A stretch of DNA of 64,000 nt, taken from NCBI RefSeq assembly GCF_050296195.1, contig NZ_JBNKRB010000019.1; one strand, given 5' to 3'. The position numbers were made by a program, and so were the translations under genes. Shown piece by piece: positions 43,334-52,981 of this stretch (its first letter is position 1; every line of letters begins with the position of its first letter). The notes below the pieces were generated by a model. The model saw only the letters and a list, made by a program, of their open reading frames with translations. It searched no databases and was not told where the DNA came from. The stretch is from Gynuella sp050296195 (GTDB lineage: Bacteria; Pseudomonadota; Gammaproteobacteria; Pseudomonadales; Natronospirillaceae).

Positions 43334-43424
43334 TCAATCTGGCTTGTGGCCTTAATGACGCATAATTGATTTTTTATAAAGACGTCTGTTTTCGACAGAC
43401 ACGTACACACCAGAGGTTTCTTCT

Positions 43425-44930
43425 ATGAGCACGTCCCGACCTTCAAAAGCGGTATGGTTTGTTACCGGGTCACAGCATCTCTATGGCCCTAAAGTTCTTG
43501 AGCAGGTTGCTACCAACAGCGCCAGCATTGTTAATGACCTGAATGCAGCCGGGAATATTTCCACCCCCGTAGTTTACAAAGGCACGGTAAAAACCCCTGA
43601 AGAAATTCTGGGCGTGTGTCTGGAAGCCAATTCTGATCCAAGCTGTCTTGGCCTGGTACTGTGGATGCATACATTCTCACCAGCCAAAATGTGGATCGCT
43701 GGCCTGAAAGCATTGAACAAACCATGGATGCATTTACATACCCAGTTCAATGATGCGCTGCCATGGAATGAGATCGATATGGATTTCATGAACCTGAATC
43801 AGAGCGCCCACGGTTGCCGTGAGTTTGGTTTCATCGGTACCCGTCTGCGCGAAGAGCGCAAAATTGTTGTGGGTCACTGGAAAAATGCTGCGGTACAGGC
43901 TCAGATCGATGATTGGGTCCGCGCTGCCAGAGGCTGGAACGAAGGTCAGAACCTGAAAGTGGCCCGTTTCGGCGACAATATGCGCCAGGTGGCCGTAACT
44001 GAAGGCAATAAGGTTTCTGCGCAAATCCAGTTTGGTTATGAAGTGCATGCCTATGGTCTGGGCGATCTGTCTGACGTTGTAAACAGTGTGTCTGACAGCG
44101 ATATCGCGCATCAATTGGATCTGTACGGTTCTGAATACGTCATTGCCCCTGAGCTGTTGAAAGACGAACATTCTCTGACAATGCTCAAAAATGAAGCTCG
44201 TCTGGAACTGGGTATGAAAAAGTTCCTCGAAGACGGCAACTTTGGTGCTTACACCAATACATTTGAAAACCTGACCGGTCTGTCAAGCCTGCCGGGCCTG
44301 GCCACTCAACGACTGATGAGCCAGGGTTATGGGTTCGGTGCTGAGGGTGACTGGAAAACAGCAGCTCTGCTGCGGATCATGAAAGTCATGTCTGAAGGCC
44401 GTAACGGTGGCAACTCCTTTATGGAAGATTACACCTATAACTTCGGGGCCAAAGATCAGGCTCTGGGTGCACACATGCTGGAAGTCTGTCCGTCTATCGC
44501 GGCAGAAAAACCACGCATCGAAGTACAGCGCCATACCATTGGCTGTAAAGCAGATATCGCCCGTCTGATCTTCAGTGCCAAAGCCGGCCCGGCTATTAAC
44601 GTATCGCCGATCGATCTGGGTAATCGTTTCCGCATTCTGGTAAATGTGGTCGATACCGTTACCCCACCACAGGAACTGCCAAACCTGCCAGTCGCTCATG
44701 CGCTGTGGGAGCCAAGACCAAACCTGTCGGTAGCCGCCGCCGCATGGATCATTGCCGGTGGTGCACACCACACGGTATACAGCCAGAACCTGACCGTTGA
44801 AAACATTGCTGATTATGCCGAAATGGCAGGTGTTGAGATGGTGGTGATTGATGAAAACACCAGCATCCGCGAGTTCAAAAACGAGCTACGCCAGAACGCT
44901 GCTTACTATCACCTGTCACAGGGTTTGTAA
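43425..44930 (+). CDS. araA: L-arabinose isomerase
   Basis: A 501-residue enzyme (E. coli AraA 500) that isomerises L-arabinose to L-ribulose. WFVTGSQHLYGPKVLEQV, WMHTFSPAKMWI, HTQFNDALPWNEIDMDFMNLNQSAHG and SFMEDYTYNF are family blocks; the Glu of SFMED and the His of VQRHTIG are in the metal site. AGAGG lies about 7 bases ahead of the ATG. It is transcribed alone, on the opposite strand from araBD and 2.6 kb beyond araC. Confidence 0.96.
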   Translation: MSTSRPSKAVWFVTGSQHLYGPKVLEQVATNSASIVNDLNAAGNISTPVVYKGTVKTPEEILGVCLEANSDPSCLGLVLWMHTFSPAKMWIAGLKALNKPWMHLHTQFNDALPWNEIDMDFMNLNQSAHGCREFGFIGTRLREERKIVVGHWKNAAVQAQIDDWVRAARGWNEGQNLKVARFGDNMRQVAVTEGNKVSAQIQFGYEVHAYGLGDLSDVVNSVSDSDIAHQLDLYGSEYVIAPELLKDEHSLTMLKNEARLELGMKKFLEDGNFGAYTNTFENLTGLSSLPGLATQRLMSQGYGFGAEGDWKTAALLRIMKVMSEGRNGGNSFMEDYTYNFGAKDQALGAHMLEVCPSIAAEKPRIEVQRHTIGCKADIARLIFSAKAGPAINVSPIDLGNRFRILVNVVDTVTPPQELPNLPVAHALWEPRPNLSVAAAAWIIAGGAHHTVYSQNLTVENIADYAEMAGVEMVVIDENTSIREFKNELRQNAAYYHLSQGL

Positions 44931-44992
44931 GCCATTGTGTTACTCCTTTGGGAAATATTGGTTGTTTGAATAACGACGGTTTTCCCATTCTG

Positions 44993-45018
44993 AAGTGGGC
45001 ATCATGCCCACTTTTTTT
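44993..45018 (+). terminator. Rho-independent terminator after araA
   Basis: AAGTGGGCA-TCA-TGCCCACTT, perfect 9-bp stem running into seven T. Confidence 0.9.
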
Positions 45019-45331
45019 GCTGATTTCAGCCACCGCCAGCCATGAAAATCCCTTTTATTAACTTCCCCTGACACCAGTCGGGTTAAGAGTATTTAGCCTT
45101 CATATTGGCTATCCCCCAGAGCGTGTTTCCGGTATTGATGACCCGCTCCCCCTCTATGAGCAGGAATCTGGTGCTGCAATCCTGATCAGGTATCGATTGA
45201 TCTCGACCATAACGGGCACGCACTGCCCGCTGTTCGTGGTCTGGAACAAGCTGTGCTCTGTGGTGCTTATCAGACAAGAGGATTTCTCTTAACATGTGAG
45301 CCGTTTTGTTGGGCCAATATAAGGAACCCAG
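45019..45331. other. Gap between araA and the TSUP gene
   Basis: About 313 bases. A minus-strand frame of 89 codons (45083-45352) overlaps the next gene's start, has no ribosome site and no recognised family, so I do not call it. AAGGA just ahead of 45332 is the ribosome site of the next gene. Confidence 0.4.
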
Positions 45332-46078
45332 TTGGATATTTCTTATCTGCATTTTTTTCTCGTTGCCATCCCAGTGGTGCTGCTCATCGGTATTTCCAAA
45401 GGCGGCTTTGGCGGTGGCCTTGGTGTCATGGGTGTACCGGCAATGACATTAATAATGGGTCCGGTTGAAGCAGCGGCTATTCTGCTACCGGTACTGTGTT
45501 TTATGGATATATTCGGGGTACAGAAGTTCTGGCGGAAATGGAATATGCAGGTGGCGAGATTACTGATACCCGCGGCCATAGTGGGGATCGTGCTCGGTAC
45601 ACTGACATTTGCGTATATGAATGAACAGGTACTGAAGTTGATTCTCGGTCTGCTGAGCCTGGCGTTTGTGGCCAACAGTCTGCTCAAACGTCATCAGGCC
45701 GCTTCCGCCGGTTCGCCTCTCGCCGGTGGCTTCTGGGGGGCAGTAACCGGCTATACCAGTTTTGTTGCCCATGCAGGGGGACCGCCGATCAATGTCTATC
45801 TGCTGCCTCTGCGATTACCGAAAACTGAGTACCTGGCCACCACGATTCTGCTCTTCGCGGTGATCAACTATGTCAAACTGATTCCCTATTATTTTCTCGG
45901 TCAATTACACGGCACCCGTCTGTTTGAATCTCTGATTCTGCTGCCATTCGCCTATATCGGCATTATTTTGGGTATTTTTCTGCATAGCCGGGTATCGGAC
46001 AAACTGTTCTACCAATTGTGCTATGGGTTTCTGGCAGTGATCGGCACCAAACTGATTTATGACGGACTGGCCTCATAA
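45332..46078 (+). CDS. TSUP (TauE/SafE) family permease
   Basis: A 248-residue membrane protein with about eight helices. KGGFGGGLGVMGVPAMTLIMGP near residue 24 and FVAHAGGPPINVYLLP near residue 145 are the two inverted TSUP motifs. The family moves sulfite, sulfonates or other organosulfur and carboxylate anions, usually outward. It starts with TTG at 45332, with AAGGA 6 bases ahead; the first ATG would cut off the first helix. It has no obvious tie to araA upstream. Confidence 0.82.
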   Translation: MDISYLHFFLVAIPVVLLIGISKGGFGGGLGVMGVPAMTLIMGPVEAAAILLPVLCFMDIFGVQKFWRKWNMQVARLLIPAAIVGIVLGTLTFAYMNEQVLKLILGLLSLAFVANSLLKRHQAASAGSPLAGGFWGAVTGYTSFVAHAGGPPINVYLLPLRLPKTEYLATTILLFAVINYVKLIPYYFLGQLHGTRLFESLILLPFAYIGIILGIFLHSRVSDKLFYQLCYGFLAVIGTKLIYDGLAS

Positions 46079-46490
46079 CAGCGCCGCCAATAACACACTA
46101 AATCGGGTACTGGTCATCTCTTTGACCATGCAGGACGACCACAGAGATGGCTTTTATCCATACCCGAATCTTCGCGCAGTATGGACACAGCCATCCCTGA
46201 AACAGCGATATCAGCCCTCCATTGCAGCCGCATCACGCCCATGATTGAGACAGGTAACATCGGGTCTGTATGTTCATCGTTTATGGTGCAGTATCGTAAC
46301 TTCTGCACCGAAACAACCGCATCGCTTGGTCGTACCCTACCTGCTAATTATTCATAACTCTTTGATATCCAAACGACTTTTAATCAACTGCAGATTATTG
46401 GCTTATTGTTTGCTGTTTAAATACAAATCGCATCCAATTTGAATGCAAAACGCATAAAAATATATATGCCACTCGTAGAGGAGTCCCCCA
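46079..46490. promoter_or_regulatory. Intergenic region with a palindrome before the TRAP operon
   Basis: No gene is visible in this 412-base stretch. GCATCCAATTTGAATGC (46430-46446) is a near-perfect 17-bp palindrome (14 of 17 positions symmetric) just ahead of an AT-rich -10-like segment and the dctP ribosome site. It is the best operator candidate for this operon, possibly for the regulator encoded at its end. Confidence 0.4.
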
Positions 46491-47462
46491 ATGAGAAACG
46501 TGATGAAACCATTGATAGCAGGCTTATTGGCAAGTTTGTCCTGTGTTTCGATAACCGCCACCAAATGGGACATGCCGACCCCTTACGGTGATGGCACCCA
46601 CCATACTCAGAATATTCGCGAGTTTGCTGCCGAAGTTGCAGAGAAAACCAATGGCGAGTTAAACATTGTGGTGCATTCCGGTGCGTCGCTGATTAAACAC
46701 CCGGAAATTCACCGGGCCGTTCGCTCTGGTCAGGTGCCTATTGGCGAGATCTTCATGGGATTGTTGGGTAACGACAACCCTATCTATCAGGTGGACAATA
46801 TTCCATTTCTGGTGAGCAGTTTTGATGGTGCTCACACACTATGGCAGGTGACTCGTCCCGCAGTGGAAAAAAGCCTGCAGAAACAAGGACTGAAACTGTT
46901 GTTTTCTGTGCCATGGCCACCACAGGGTTTCTACACTAAAACCAGGATTGAAGACATCGGCGATCTCAAAGGCATAAAGATGCGCGCCTACAGCGCAACC
47001 ACTTCGCGACTCGCGGAGCTGCTCGAAGCGTCGCCCACGACGGTACAAACACCGGAAATTCCACAGGCTTTCAGCACCGGCATTATCGACGCCATGATTA
47101 CCTCACCCACCACCGGAGTATCCAGCCAGGCCTGGGATTACACCGCTTATTATCTCGACAGTCAGGCATGGATTCCAAAAAACATGGTGTTCGTTAATGC
47201 CCGAGCATTTGCCAGATTGCCGGAATCAGTACAAACAGCTGTCATGGAAGCCGCTACGGCAGCAGAAGCCCGTGGCTGGAAGATGGCGAAAGCAGAAACT
47301 GACACCAAAACCGCTGAACTGGCCAAAAACGGTATGACGGTTTATCAGCCATCAGCCAAATTTGCGTCTGACCTCGCGGCGATCGGCCAAATCATGGCCA
47401 ATGAATGGGCACAGGAAATGGGTCCGAAAGGGCAGCAAATTCTGTCCGAACTGAAACCATAA
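46491..47462 (+). CDS. dctP: TRAP transporter solute-binding protein DctP
   Basis: A 323-residue DctP-family binding protein with a signal peptide ending near SITA (residue 23). IGEIFMG, IPFLVSSFDGAHTLWQ and DLKGIKMRAYS are family blocks; the Arg of KMRAY normally ligates the substrate carboxylate. GAGGAG lies 8 bases ahead of the ATG. It delivers an organic acid to DctQM. The oxoprolinase gene downstream suggests 5-oxoproline or a related cyclic amide acid. The substrate is inferred. Confidence 0.9.
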   Translation: MRNVMKPLIAGLLASLSCVSITATKWDMPTPYGDGTHHTQNIREFAAEVAEKTNGELNIVVHSGASLIKHPEIHRAVRSGQVPIGEIFMGLLGNDNPIYQVDNIPFLVSSFDGAHTLWQVTRPAVEKSLQKQGLKLLFSVPWPPQGFYTKTRIEDIGDLKGIKMRAYSATTSRLAELLEASPTTVQTPEIPQAFSTGIIDAMITSPTTGVSSQAWDYTAYYLDSQAWIPKNMVFVNARAFARLPESVQTAVMEAATAAEARGWKMAKAETDTKTAELAKNGMTVYQPSAKFASDLAAIGQIMANEWAQEMGPKGQQILSELKP

Positions 47463-47488
47463 CCTTCGTATTGGCAGGCATATACATC

Positions 47489-48007
47489 ATGTTGCAGAAG
47501 TCATTGGATGCGCTTTATAAAACAGGCATCGTCATCGCAGCAGTCAGTATGAGCAGTATCTGTCTGCTCATACTGGCGCAGATTGTGGGTCGCTGGTTTG
47601 GCCTGATCATCCCATCTTCCGAGGATTTTTCCGGCTATCTGCTGGCGGCCAGTCTGTTCTATGCACTGGCCTACAGTTATCGCCATAACAGTCATATTCG
47701 GGTGATATTTCTACTTGGGCGCCTGAATAGCGGCCAACGTTTATGGATGGAACGACTCAACCTGACACTATTACTGGTACTGATCAGTTATTGCACCTAC
47801 GCCTTGGCAGCATTCTGTCTGGAAACTTATGAGTTTCACGATGTCAGCACCGGTTTTATTGCCATACCGCTGTGGATTCCACAAAGCTCCATGGTCATAG
47901 GCATGGCGCTGTTTTTCCTGGCAGTATTGCAAGACTGGTTCGGCATTCTATTTGGTCGCAAACCCAGTTTCCTGAACGCGGAAAACAATGGCAAAGGCAG
48001 CGAGTAA
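47489..48007 (+). CDS. dctQ: TRAP transporter small permease DctQ
   Basis: A 172-residue, four-helix DctQ subunit. The pattern SEDFSGYLLAASLFYALAYSYRHNSHIRV is typical. I use the ATG at 47489, 26 bases after dctP; a longer frame from 47405 runs inside dctP. It anchors the large permease DctM encoded 5 bases downstream. Confidence 0.87.
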   Translation: MLQKSLDALYKTGIVIAAVSMSSICLLILAQIVGRWFGLIIPSSEDFSGYLLAASLFYALAYSYRHNSHIRVIFLLGRLNSGQRLWMERLNLTLLLVLISYCTYALAAFCLETYEFHDVSTGFIAIPLWIPQSSMVIGMALFFLAVLQDWFGILFGRKPSFLNAENNGKGSE

Positions 48008-48012
48008 ACCTT

Positions 48013-49323
48013 ATGGATACCTTGCAAATTGCCATCATTCTGCTGATTGCCCTGTTTACCCTGCTGAGTCTGGGATTCTGGGTGGCAACCACCTTATTTT
48101 CCGTGGCTATTCTGGCACTGATACTGAACCAGCAAAGTGCTATCGATATGATTCTGGCCACCACTATCTGGAGCGGTTCTTCGAGCTGGACCATCAGTGC
48201 CTTACCATTGTTTATCTGGATGGGCGAAATTCTCTTTCGCACCCGGCTGTCGGAAGACTTATTCAAAGGCTTAAGCCCTTGGCTGGCGAAGCTGCCAGGA
48301 GGGCTGCTGCATGTGAACATTATCGGCTGTGGAATTTTTGCGGCTGTATCGGGTTCTTCCGCCGCTACCACTGCAACCATAGGCAAAATGAGTCTGCCGG
48401 AACTGCGCGCCCGTGGTTATGCCGAGAGCATGGCCATGGGTACTCTGGCAGGCTCCGGTACCCTTGGTTTTCTGATTCCGCCATCGATTATCCTGATCGT
48501 CTATGGCGTTTCTGCAGAGGTTTCCATCTCACGGCTGTTCATGGCCGGTGCCCTGCCCGGGCTTATGCTGATTGGCTTGTTTATGTCCTATGTGGTGATC
48601 TGGTCATTGCTGAACCCGAGTAAATTGCCACGGGAAAACACCTCCATGACCTTGGTCGAGAAACTTCGCCATACCCGGCAATTGTTTCCCATCCTATCGC
48701 TGATTGCTTTTGTCATTGGTTCCATTTACCTGGGCTGGGCCACTGCGACCGAAGCCGCAACCCTTGGAGTGGTCGGTTCTCTGGCGTTGGCCTGGTGCAC
48801 CGGTAGCCTAAGCTGGGATATGTTTAAGACCAGTCTGATCGGTGCCGCCTGCATGTCGGCGATGATCCTGCTGATCCTTGCCGGTGCCAACCTGCTGACA
48901 GTGGCCATGGGGTTTCTGCGCCTTCCTGCCATGCTTGCCGAATGGGTGGTCAACCTGCACCTCAGTGCCGGTTGGCTACTGATCGCACTGACGGTGCTCT
49001 TTGCAATATTGGGTTGTTTTCTGGATGGCATTTCCGTGGTGGTACTGACCACATCTGTCATTCTGCCATTAGTGGAAGCATCCGGTATCAACCTGCTGTG
49101 GTTTGGCATTTACCTGGTGCTGGTGGTGGAAATGTCACAGATCACCCCCCCGGTAGGTTTCAACCTGTTTGTCATTCAATCACTGAGTGGGCGCGATATT
49201 TTCAAAATTGCCGGTTATGCGCTGCCGTTTTTCTCCATCCTGGTGCTGGCCATTCTGTTACTGACCTGCTTTCCTGACATTGTGTTGTGGCTGCCTGGCC
49301 TTCTGACTCAACACGCTCATTAA
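48013..49323 (+). CDS. dctM: TRAP transporter large permease DctM
   Basis: A 436-residue, about 12-helix permease of the DctM family. WTISALPLFIWMGEILFRTRLSEDLF, GCGIFAAVSGSSAATTATIGKMSLPELRARGY and GTLGFLIPPSIILIVYGV are family signatures. The ATG at 48013 follows dctQ by 5 bases; an upstream in-frame start inside dctQ is not needed. It catalyses sodium-driven uptake of the solute bound by DctP. Confidence 0.9.
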   Translation: MDTLQIAIILLIALFTLLSLGFWVATTLFSVAILALILNQQSAIDMILATTIWSGSSSWTISALPLFIWMGEILFRTRLSEDLFKGLSPWLAKLPGGLLHVNIIGCGIFAAVSGSSAATTATIGKMSLPELRARGYAESMAMGTLAGSGTLGFLIPPSIILIVYGVSAEVSISRLFMAGALPGLMLIGLFMSYVVIWSLLNPSKLPRENTSMTLVEKLRHTRQLFPILSLIAFVIGSIYLGWATATEAATLGVVGSLALAWCTGSLSWDMFKTSLIGAACMSAMILLILAGANLLTVAMGFLRLPAMLAEWVVNLHLSAGWLLIALTVLFAILGCFLDGISVVVLTTSVILPLVEASGINLLWFGIYLVLVVEMSQITPPVGFNLFVIQSLSGRDIFKIAGYALPFFSILVLAILLLTCFPDIVLWLPGLLTQHAH

Positions 49324-49341
49324 TATGGACTTGAATTAATT

Positions 49342-52300
49342 ATGACTTCTTCACCTAACACTGGCTCTCTTTGGTCCTTCTGGGTAGATCGCGGCGGCAC
49401 GTTTACTGACATCGTCGCGCGCCGGCCCGATGGTGAACTGCTGACCCATAAACTGCTGTCTGAGAATCCCAGCCAGTACGATGACGCGGTGGTCTACGGC
49501 ATGAGGACATTAATGAAACTCGAAAAAGATCAGCCTGTGCCGACCCATCTGATCGAGGAAATTAAAATGGGCACGACCGTGGCCACCAATGCGCTGCTGG
49601 AACACAAAGGCGAGGACACCCTGTTGATCACCACCAAGGGGTTTGCCGATGTGCTGCGTATCGGTTACCAGTCGCGTCCGGATCTGTTTGCGATTGATAT
49701 CAAGCTACCACAAATGATTTATCGCCAAGTGCTGGAGGTGGATGAACGCATCAGTGCAGCCGGGGAGGTGTTGGTTGCCCCACATCTTGATGTGGTTCGT
49801 ACTGGTCTGCAACAAGCCTTCGATCAGGGATTTCGTTCCTGTGCCATTGCCTTTATGCACAGTTATCAATACCCCGACCATGAACGCAAAGTAGCAGACC
49901 TGGCCCGTGTGATTGGCTTCACCCAGGTGTCTGTCAGTTCGGAGCTGAGTCCGCTCATGAAGATAGTCAGCCGAGGTGATACCGCTGTGGTGGACGCCTA
50001 CCTGTCGCCCATCCTGCGTCGCTATGTGCATCAGGTCGCCAGTCAGCTTGGCAGTTTTGCGGATGAGCCGGGTAGGCTGATGTTCATGCAATCCAACGGC
50101 GGGTTGACCGACGCCCGGATATTCAATGGCAAAGATGCCATTTTGTCCGGTCCTGCCGGAGGGGTGGTGGGAATGGTCCAAACGGCAGCGTCCGCCGGCT
50201 TCGACCGTCTGATCGGTTTTGATATGGGCGGTACCTCGACCGATGTGTGCCACTATCAAGGTGAATATGAGCGCAGTTTTGAAACCGAAGTGGCTGGTTT
50301 CCGTCTGCAAACACCGATGATGTCCATCCATACCGTCGCCGCCGGGGGCGGCTCAGTGCTGAGCTTTGACGGCAGTCGCTTGCGCGTGGGGCCGGATTCG
50401 GCCGGTGCATTCCCTGGCCCGGCCTGCTATCGCAATGGCGGACCGTTAACCGTGACCGACTGCAATGTCATGCTCGGGAAACTGCAACCATCCTATTTCC
50501 CCAGCGTGTTTGGACCCAAAGGCAATGAGCCAATCGATGTCGCCGTGGTAGTGGAGAAGTTCCAGCAGCTGAGTGATGAAATCAATGCCCGGAGTCACAG
50601 TCAGCTAACCCCGTTACAGGTGGCTGAAGGCTTCCTGACCATCGCGGTGGAAAACATGGCCAATGCCATTAAGCACATTTCCACCCAGCGTGGTTACGAC
50701 GTCCAGAACTATACTTTGTGCTGCTTCGGTGGTGCCGGCGGCCAGCACGCCTGTCTGGTGGCCGACGCGCTCGGGATGAAACGGGTATTCCTGCATCCAT
50801 ATTCAGGCGTGTTGTCTGCATTTGGTATGGGACTCGCAGATGTCCGTGAGGTTAACGAGCAGGCCGTCGAACAGGCGCTGACATCGGATACCCTGCAGCA
50901 ATTGCAGGCAATCATTGGCAAACTGAGGGACCTGGGACAGAAAACACTGAATCTTCAACGCATCAGTAATGACAAAATCAACACTATCATACGGGTGCAT
51001 TTGAAGTATGCCGGTTCAGATACCAGCTTGTTGGTTCCCTACGGTAGTCTTGATGAAATCCGTGCCGCATTCGAACAACAGCACCAGCAACGCTTTGGCT
51101 TTATCGCCACTGACAAGACCCTGATTATCGAAGCAATACAGGTGGAAACCGTTGGCGGCGGCAGTTCAGAACTCAGAGCCAGCGTACCTCTGGCGGGTGA
51201 TACCTTACCTGAAACCGACCATCATTCCCTGACCACTGCCGGTCAGAGTCATCAGGCACCGTTTTATCGGCGCGAAGAAATCCCGGCCGGTGTGGCAATC
51301 AAAGGCCCAGCGGTCATTATTGAAGCCAATAGTACGGTTGTCATTGAGCCCGGCTGGCAGGGTTATATCAGTGCTCATAACGATATCATTCTGGAACGGG
51401 TCGAAGCCTTACAAACCCAGGCGTCTATCGGCACTGAAGCAGATCCGATCATGCTGGAGATTTTCAATAATCTGTACATGCACATAGCCGAACAGATGGG
51501 TCTGGTACTGCAGAATACTGCGGTCTCGGTCAACATCAAGGAACGGCTGGATTTCTCCTGCGCGATTTTCGATCAGGATGGTGAACTGGTGGCCAATGCC
51601 CCCCATATGCCCGTACACCTGGGCTCCATGAGCCATAGCATCAAAACAATTATCACCCGGAACCAGGGGCAGATACGTCCGGGCGATGTCTATATGCTCA
51701 ACGACCCCTACCATGGTGGCACTCATTTGCCGGATATCACGGTGATCAAACCGGTCTTCAATGACGCTCAAACTGAGATCTGTTTCTATGTTGCCTCACG
51801 TGGTCACCACGCCGATGTCGGCGGTATTACGCCCGGTTCCATGCCATCAGATTCCAGTCACATCGATCAGGAAGGTGTGCTGCTGGACAACATCAAAATC
51901 GTCGATCAGGGCCGGTTCTGCGAACAAACCATCAGAACATTGCTGCTGAGCGGTCCCTATCCGGTGCGTAATGTGGACTACAATATTGCCGACCTTAGAG
52001 CCCAGGTGGCTGCCTGTGAAGCCGGTACCCATGCGCTGCACGGTATCGTCAAACAATATGGCCTCAATGTGGTTCAGGCCTATATGAAACACGTACAGGA
52101 AAACGCTGAGGAATGTGTTCGGCAGGTAATTGAAGTATTGTCCGATGGTGAGTTCAGTTATGAAATGGATGATGGCAGCCGGGTACAGGTGCGCATACAG
52201 GTCGACAGAGAAAACCGCACCGCCCATGTCGACTTCACCGGGACCAGTGCCCAGCATGAACAGAATTACAACGCTCCACTGGCAGTGACACATGCGGCGG

Positions 52301-52968
52301 TCTTATATGTGTTCCGCTGTTTGGTGAACGATCAGATTCCTCTGAATGGCGGCTGCCTGCGGCCACTGAACATTACCGTACCTGAAGCCTGTCTGCTCAA
52401 CCCTCAGTACCCTGCCGCAGTCGTGGCCGGTAACGTTGAGGTGTCACAGGTCGTCGTGGACACCTTGTTTGGTGCTCTGCGGATTGCCGCGGCATCTCAA
52501 GGCACCATGAACAATGTCACCTGGGGCAACAGCCAGTATCAATACTATGAAACCTTGTGCGGTGGCAGTGGTGCAACCCGCAGCAATCATGGTGTCAGCG
52601 CCGTACACACGCATATGACCAATTCCCGGCTGACGGATCCGGAGGTGCTGGAGTGGCGCTTCCCTGTCCGGCTTGAGGAGTTCTCCATCCGCCACCATTC
52701 CGGGGGGCGGGGCCAGCATTTCGGCGGTGACGGGGTGATCCGTAAGACTCGTTTCCTCGAAACCATGGATGTGAGTATTCTATCCAATCGACGTAAAATC
52801 CCCCCTTATGGACTCGCCGGCGGTGAATCTGGCCAGGTGGGTCAAAATGGTATTATCAGAACCGATGGCCGCCAGGAAGTACTCAGCGCGAAAGCCAGTG
52901 TCCAGCTGCAGGCGGGCGACCTGCTCGTCATAGCCACTCCCGGGGGTGGCGGTTTTGGTCAATCATAA
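49342..52968 (+). CDS. 5-oxoprolinase/hydantoinase (fused HyuA-HyuB)
   Basis: A 1208-residue protein joining both subunits of the hydantoinase/oxoprolinase family, the arrangement of ATP-dependent 5-oxoprolinase (about 1200-1290). The HyuA part (1-690) has DRGGTFTDIVARRPDG, GTTVATNALLEHKGE and the second ATP motif GFDMGGTSTDV; the HyuB part (695-1208) has FSCAIFDQDGELVANAPHMPVHLGSM, NDPYHGGTHLPDITVI and RGHHADVGG. It should open a cyclic amide (5-oxoproline or hydantoin-type) with ATP. It lies 18 bases after dctM, tying it to the imported solute. Confidence 0.88.
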   Translation: MTSSPNTGSLWSFWVDRGGTFTDIVARRPDGELLTHKLLSENPSQYDDAVVYGMRTLMKLEKDQPVPTHLIEEIKMGTTVATNALLEHKGEDTLLITTKGFADVLRIGYQSRPDLFAIDIKLPQMIYRQVLEVDERISAAGEVLVAPHLDVVRTGLQQAFDQGFRSCAIAFMHSYQYPDHERKVADLARVIGFTQVSVSSELSPLMKIVSRGDTAVVDAYLSPILRRYVHQVASQLGSFADEPGRLMFMQSNGGLTDARIFNGKDAILSGPAGGVVGMVQTAASAGFDRLIGFDMGGTSTDVCHYQGEYERSFETEVAGFRLQTPMMSIHTVAAGGGSVLSFDGSRLRVGPDSAGAFPGPACYRNGGPLTVTDCNVMLGKLQPSYFPSVFGPKGNEPIDVAVVVEKFQQLSDEINARSHSQLTPLQVAEGFLTIAVENMANAIKHISTQRGYDVQNYTLCCFGGAGGQHACLVADALGMKRVFLHPYSGVLSAFGMGLADVREVNEQAVEQALTSDTLQQLQAIIGKLRDLGQKTLNLQRISNDKINTIIRVHLKYAGSDTSLLVPYGSLDEIRAAFEQQHQQRFGFIATDKTLIIEAIQVETVGGGSSELRASVPLAGDTLPETDHHSLTTAGQSHQAPFYRREEIPAGVAIKGPAVIIEANSTVVIEPGWQGYISAHNDIILERVEALQTQASIGTEADPIMLEIFNNLYMHIAEQMGLVLQNTAVSVNIKERLDFSCAIFDQDGELVANAPHMPVHLGSMSHSIKTIITRNQGQIRPGDVYMLNDPYHGGTHLPDITVIKPVFNDAQTEICFYVASRGHHADVGGITPGSMPSDSSHIDQEGVLLDNIKIVDQGRFCEQTIRTLLLSGPYPVRNVDYNIADLRAQVAACEAGTHALHGIVKQYGLNVVQAYMKHVQENAEECVRQVIEVLSDGEFSYEMDDGSRVQVRIQVDRENRTAHVDFTGTSAQHEQNYNAPLAVTHAAVLYVFRCLVNDQIPLNGGCLRPLNITVPEACLLNPQYPAAVVAGNVEVSQVVVDTLFGALRIAAASQGTMNNVTWGNSQYQYYETLCGGSGATRSNHGVSAVHTHMTNSRLTDPEVLEWRFPVRLEEFSIRHHSGGRGQHFGGDGVIRKTRFLETMDVSILSNRRKIPPYGLAGGESGQVGQNGIIRTDGRQEVLSAKASVQLQAGDLLVIATPGGGGFGQS

Positions 52969-52981
52969 AGAGAGCGGATAT

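Noticed and set aside
45083..45352. 89-codon minus-strand frame between araA and the TSUP gene
   Set aside because: No ribosome site, overlaps the start of a well-supported gene, no recognisable domain.
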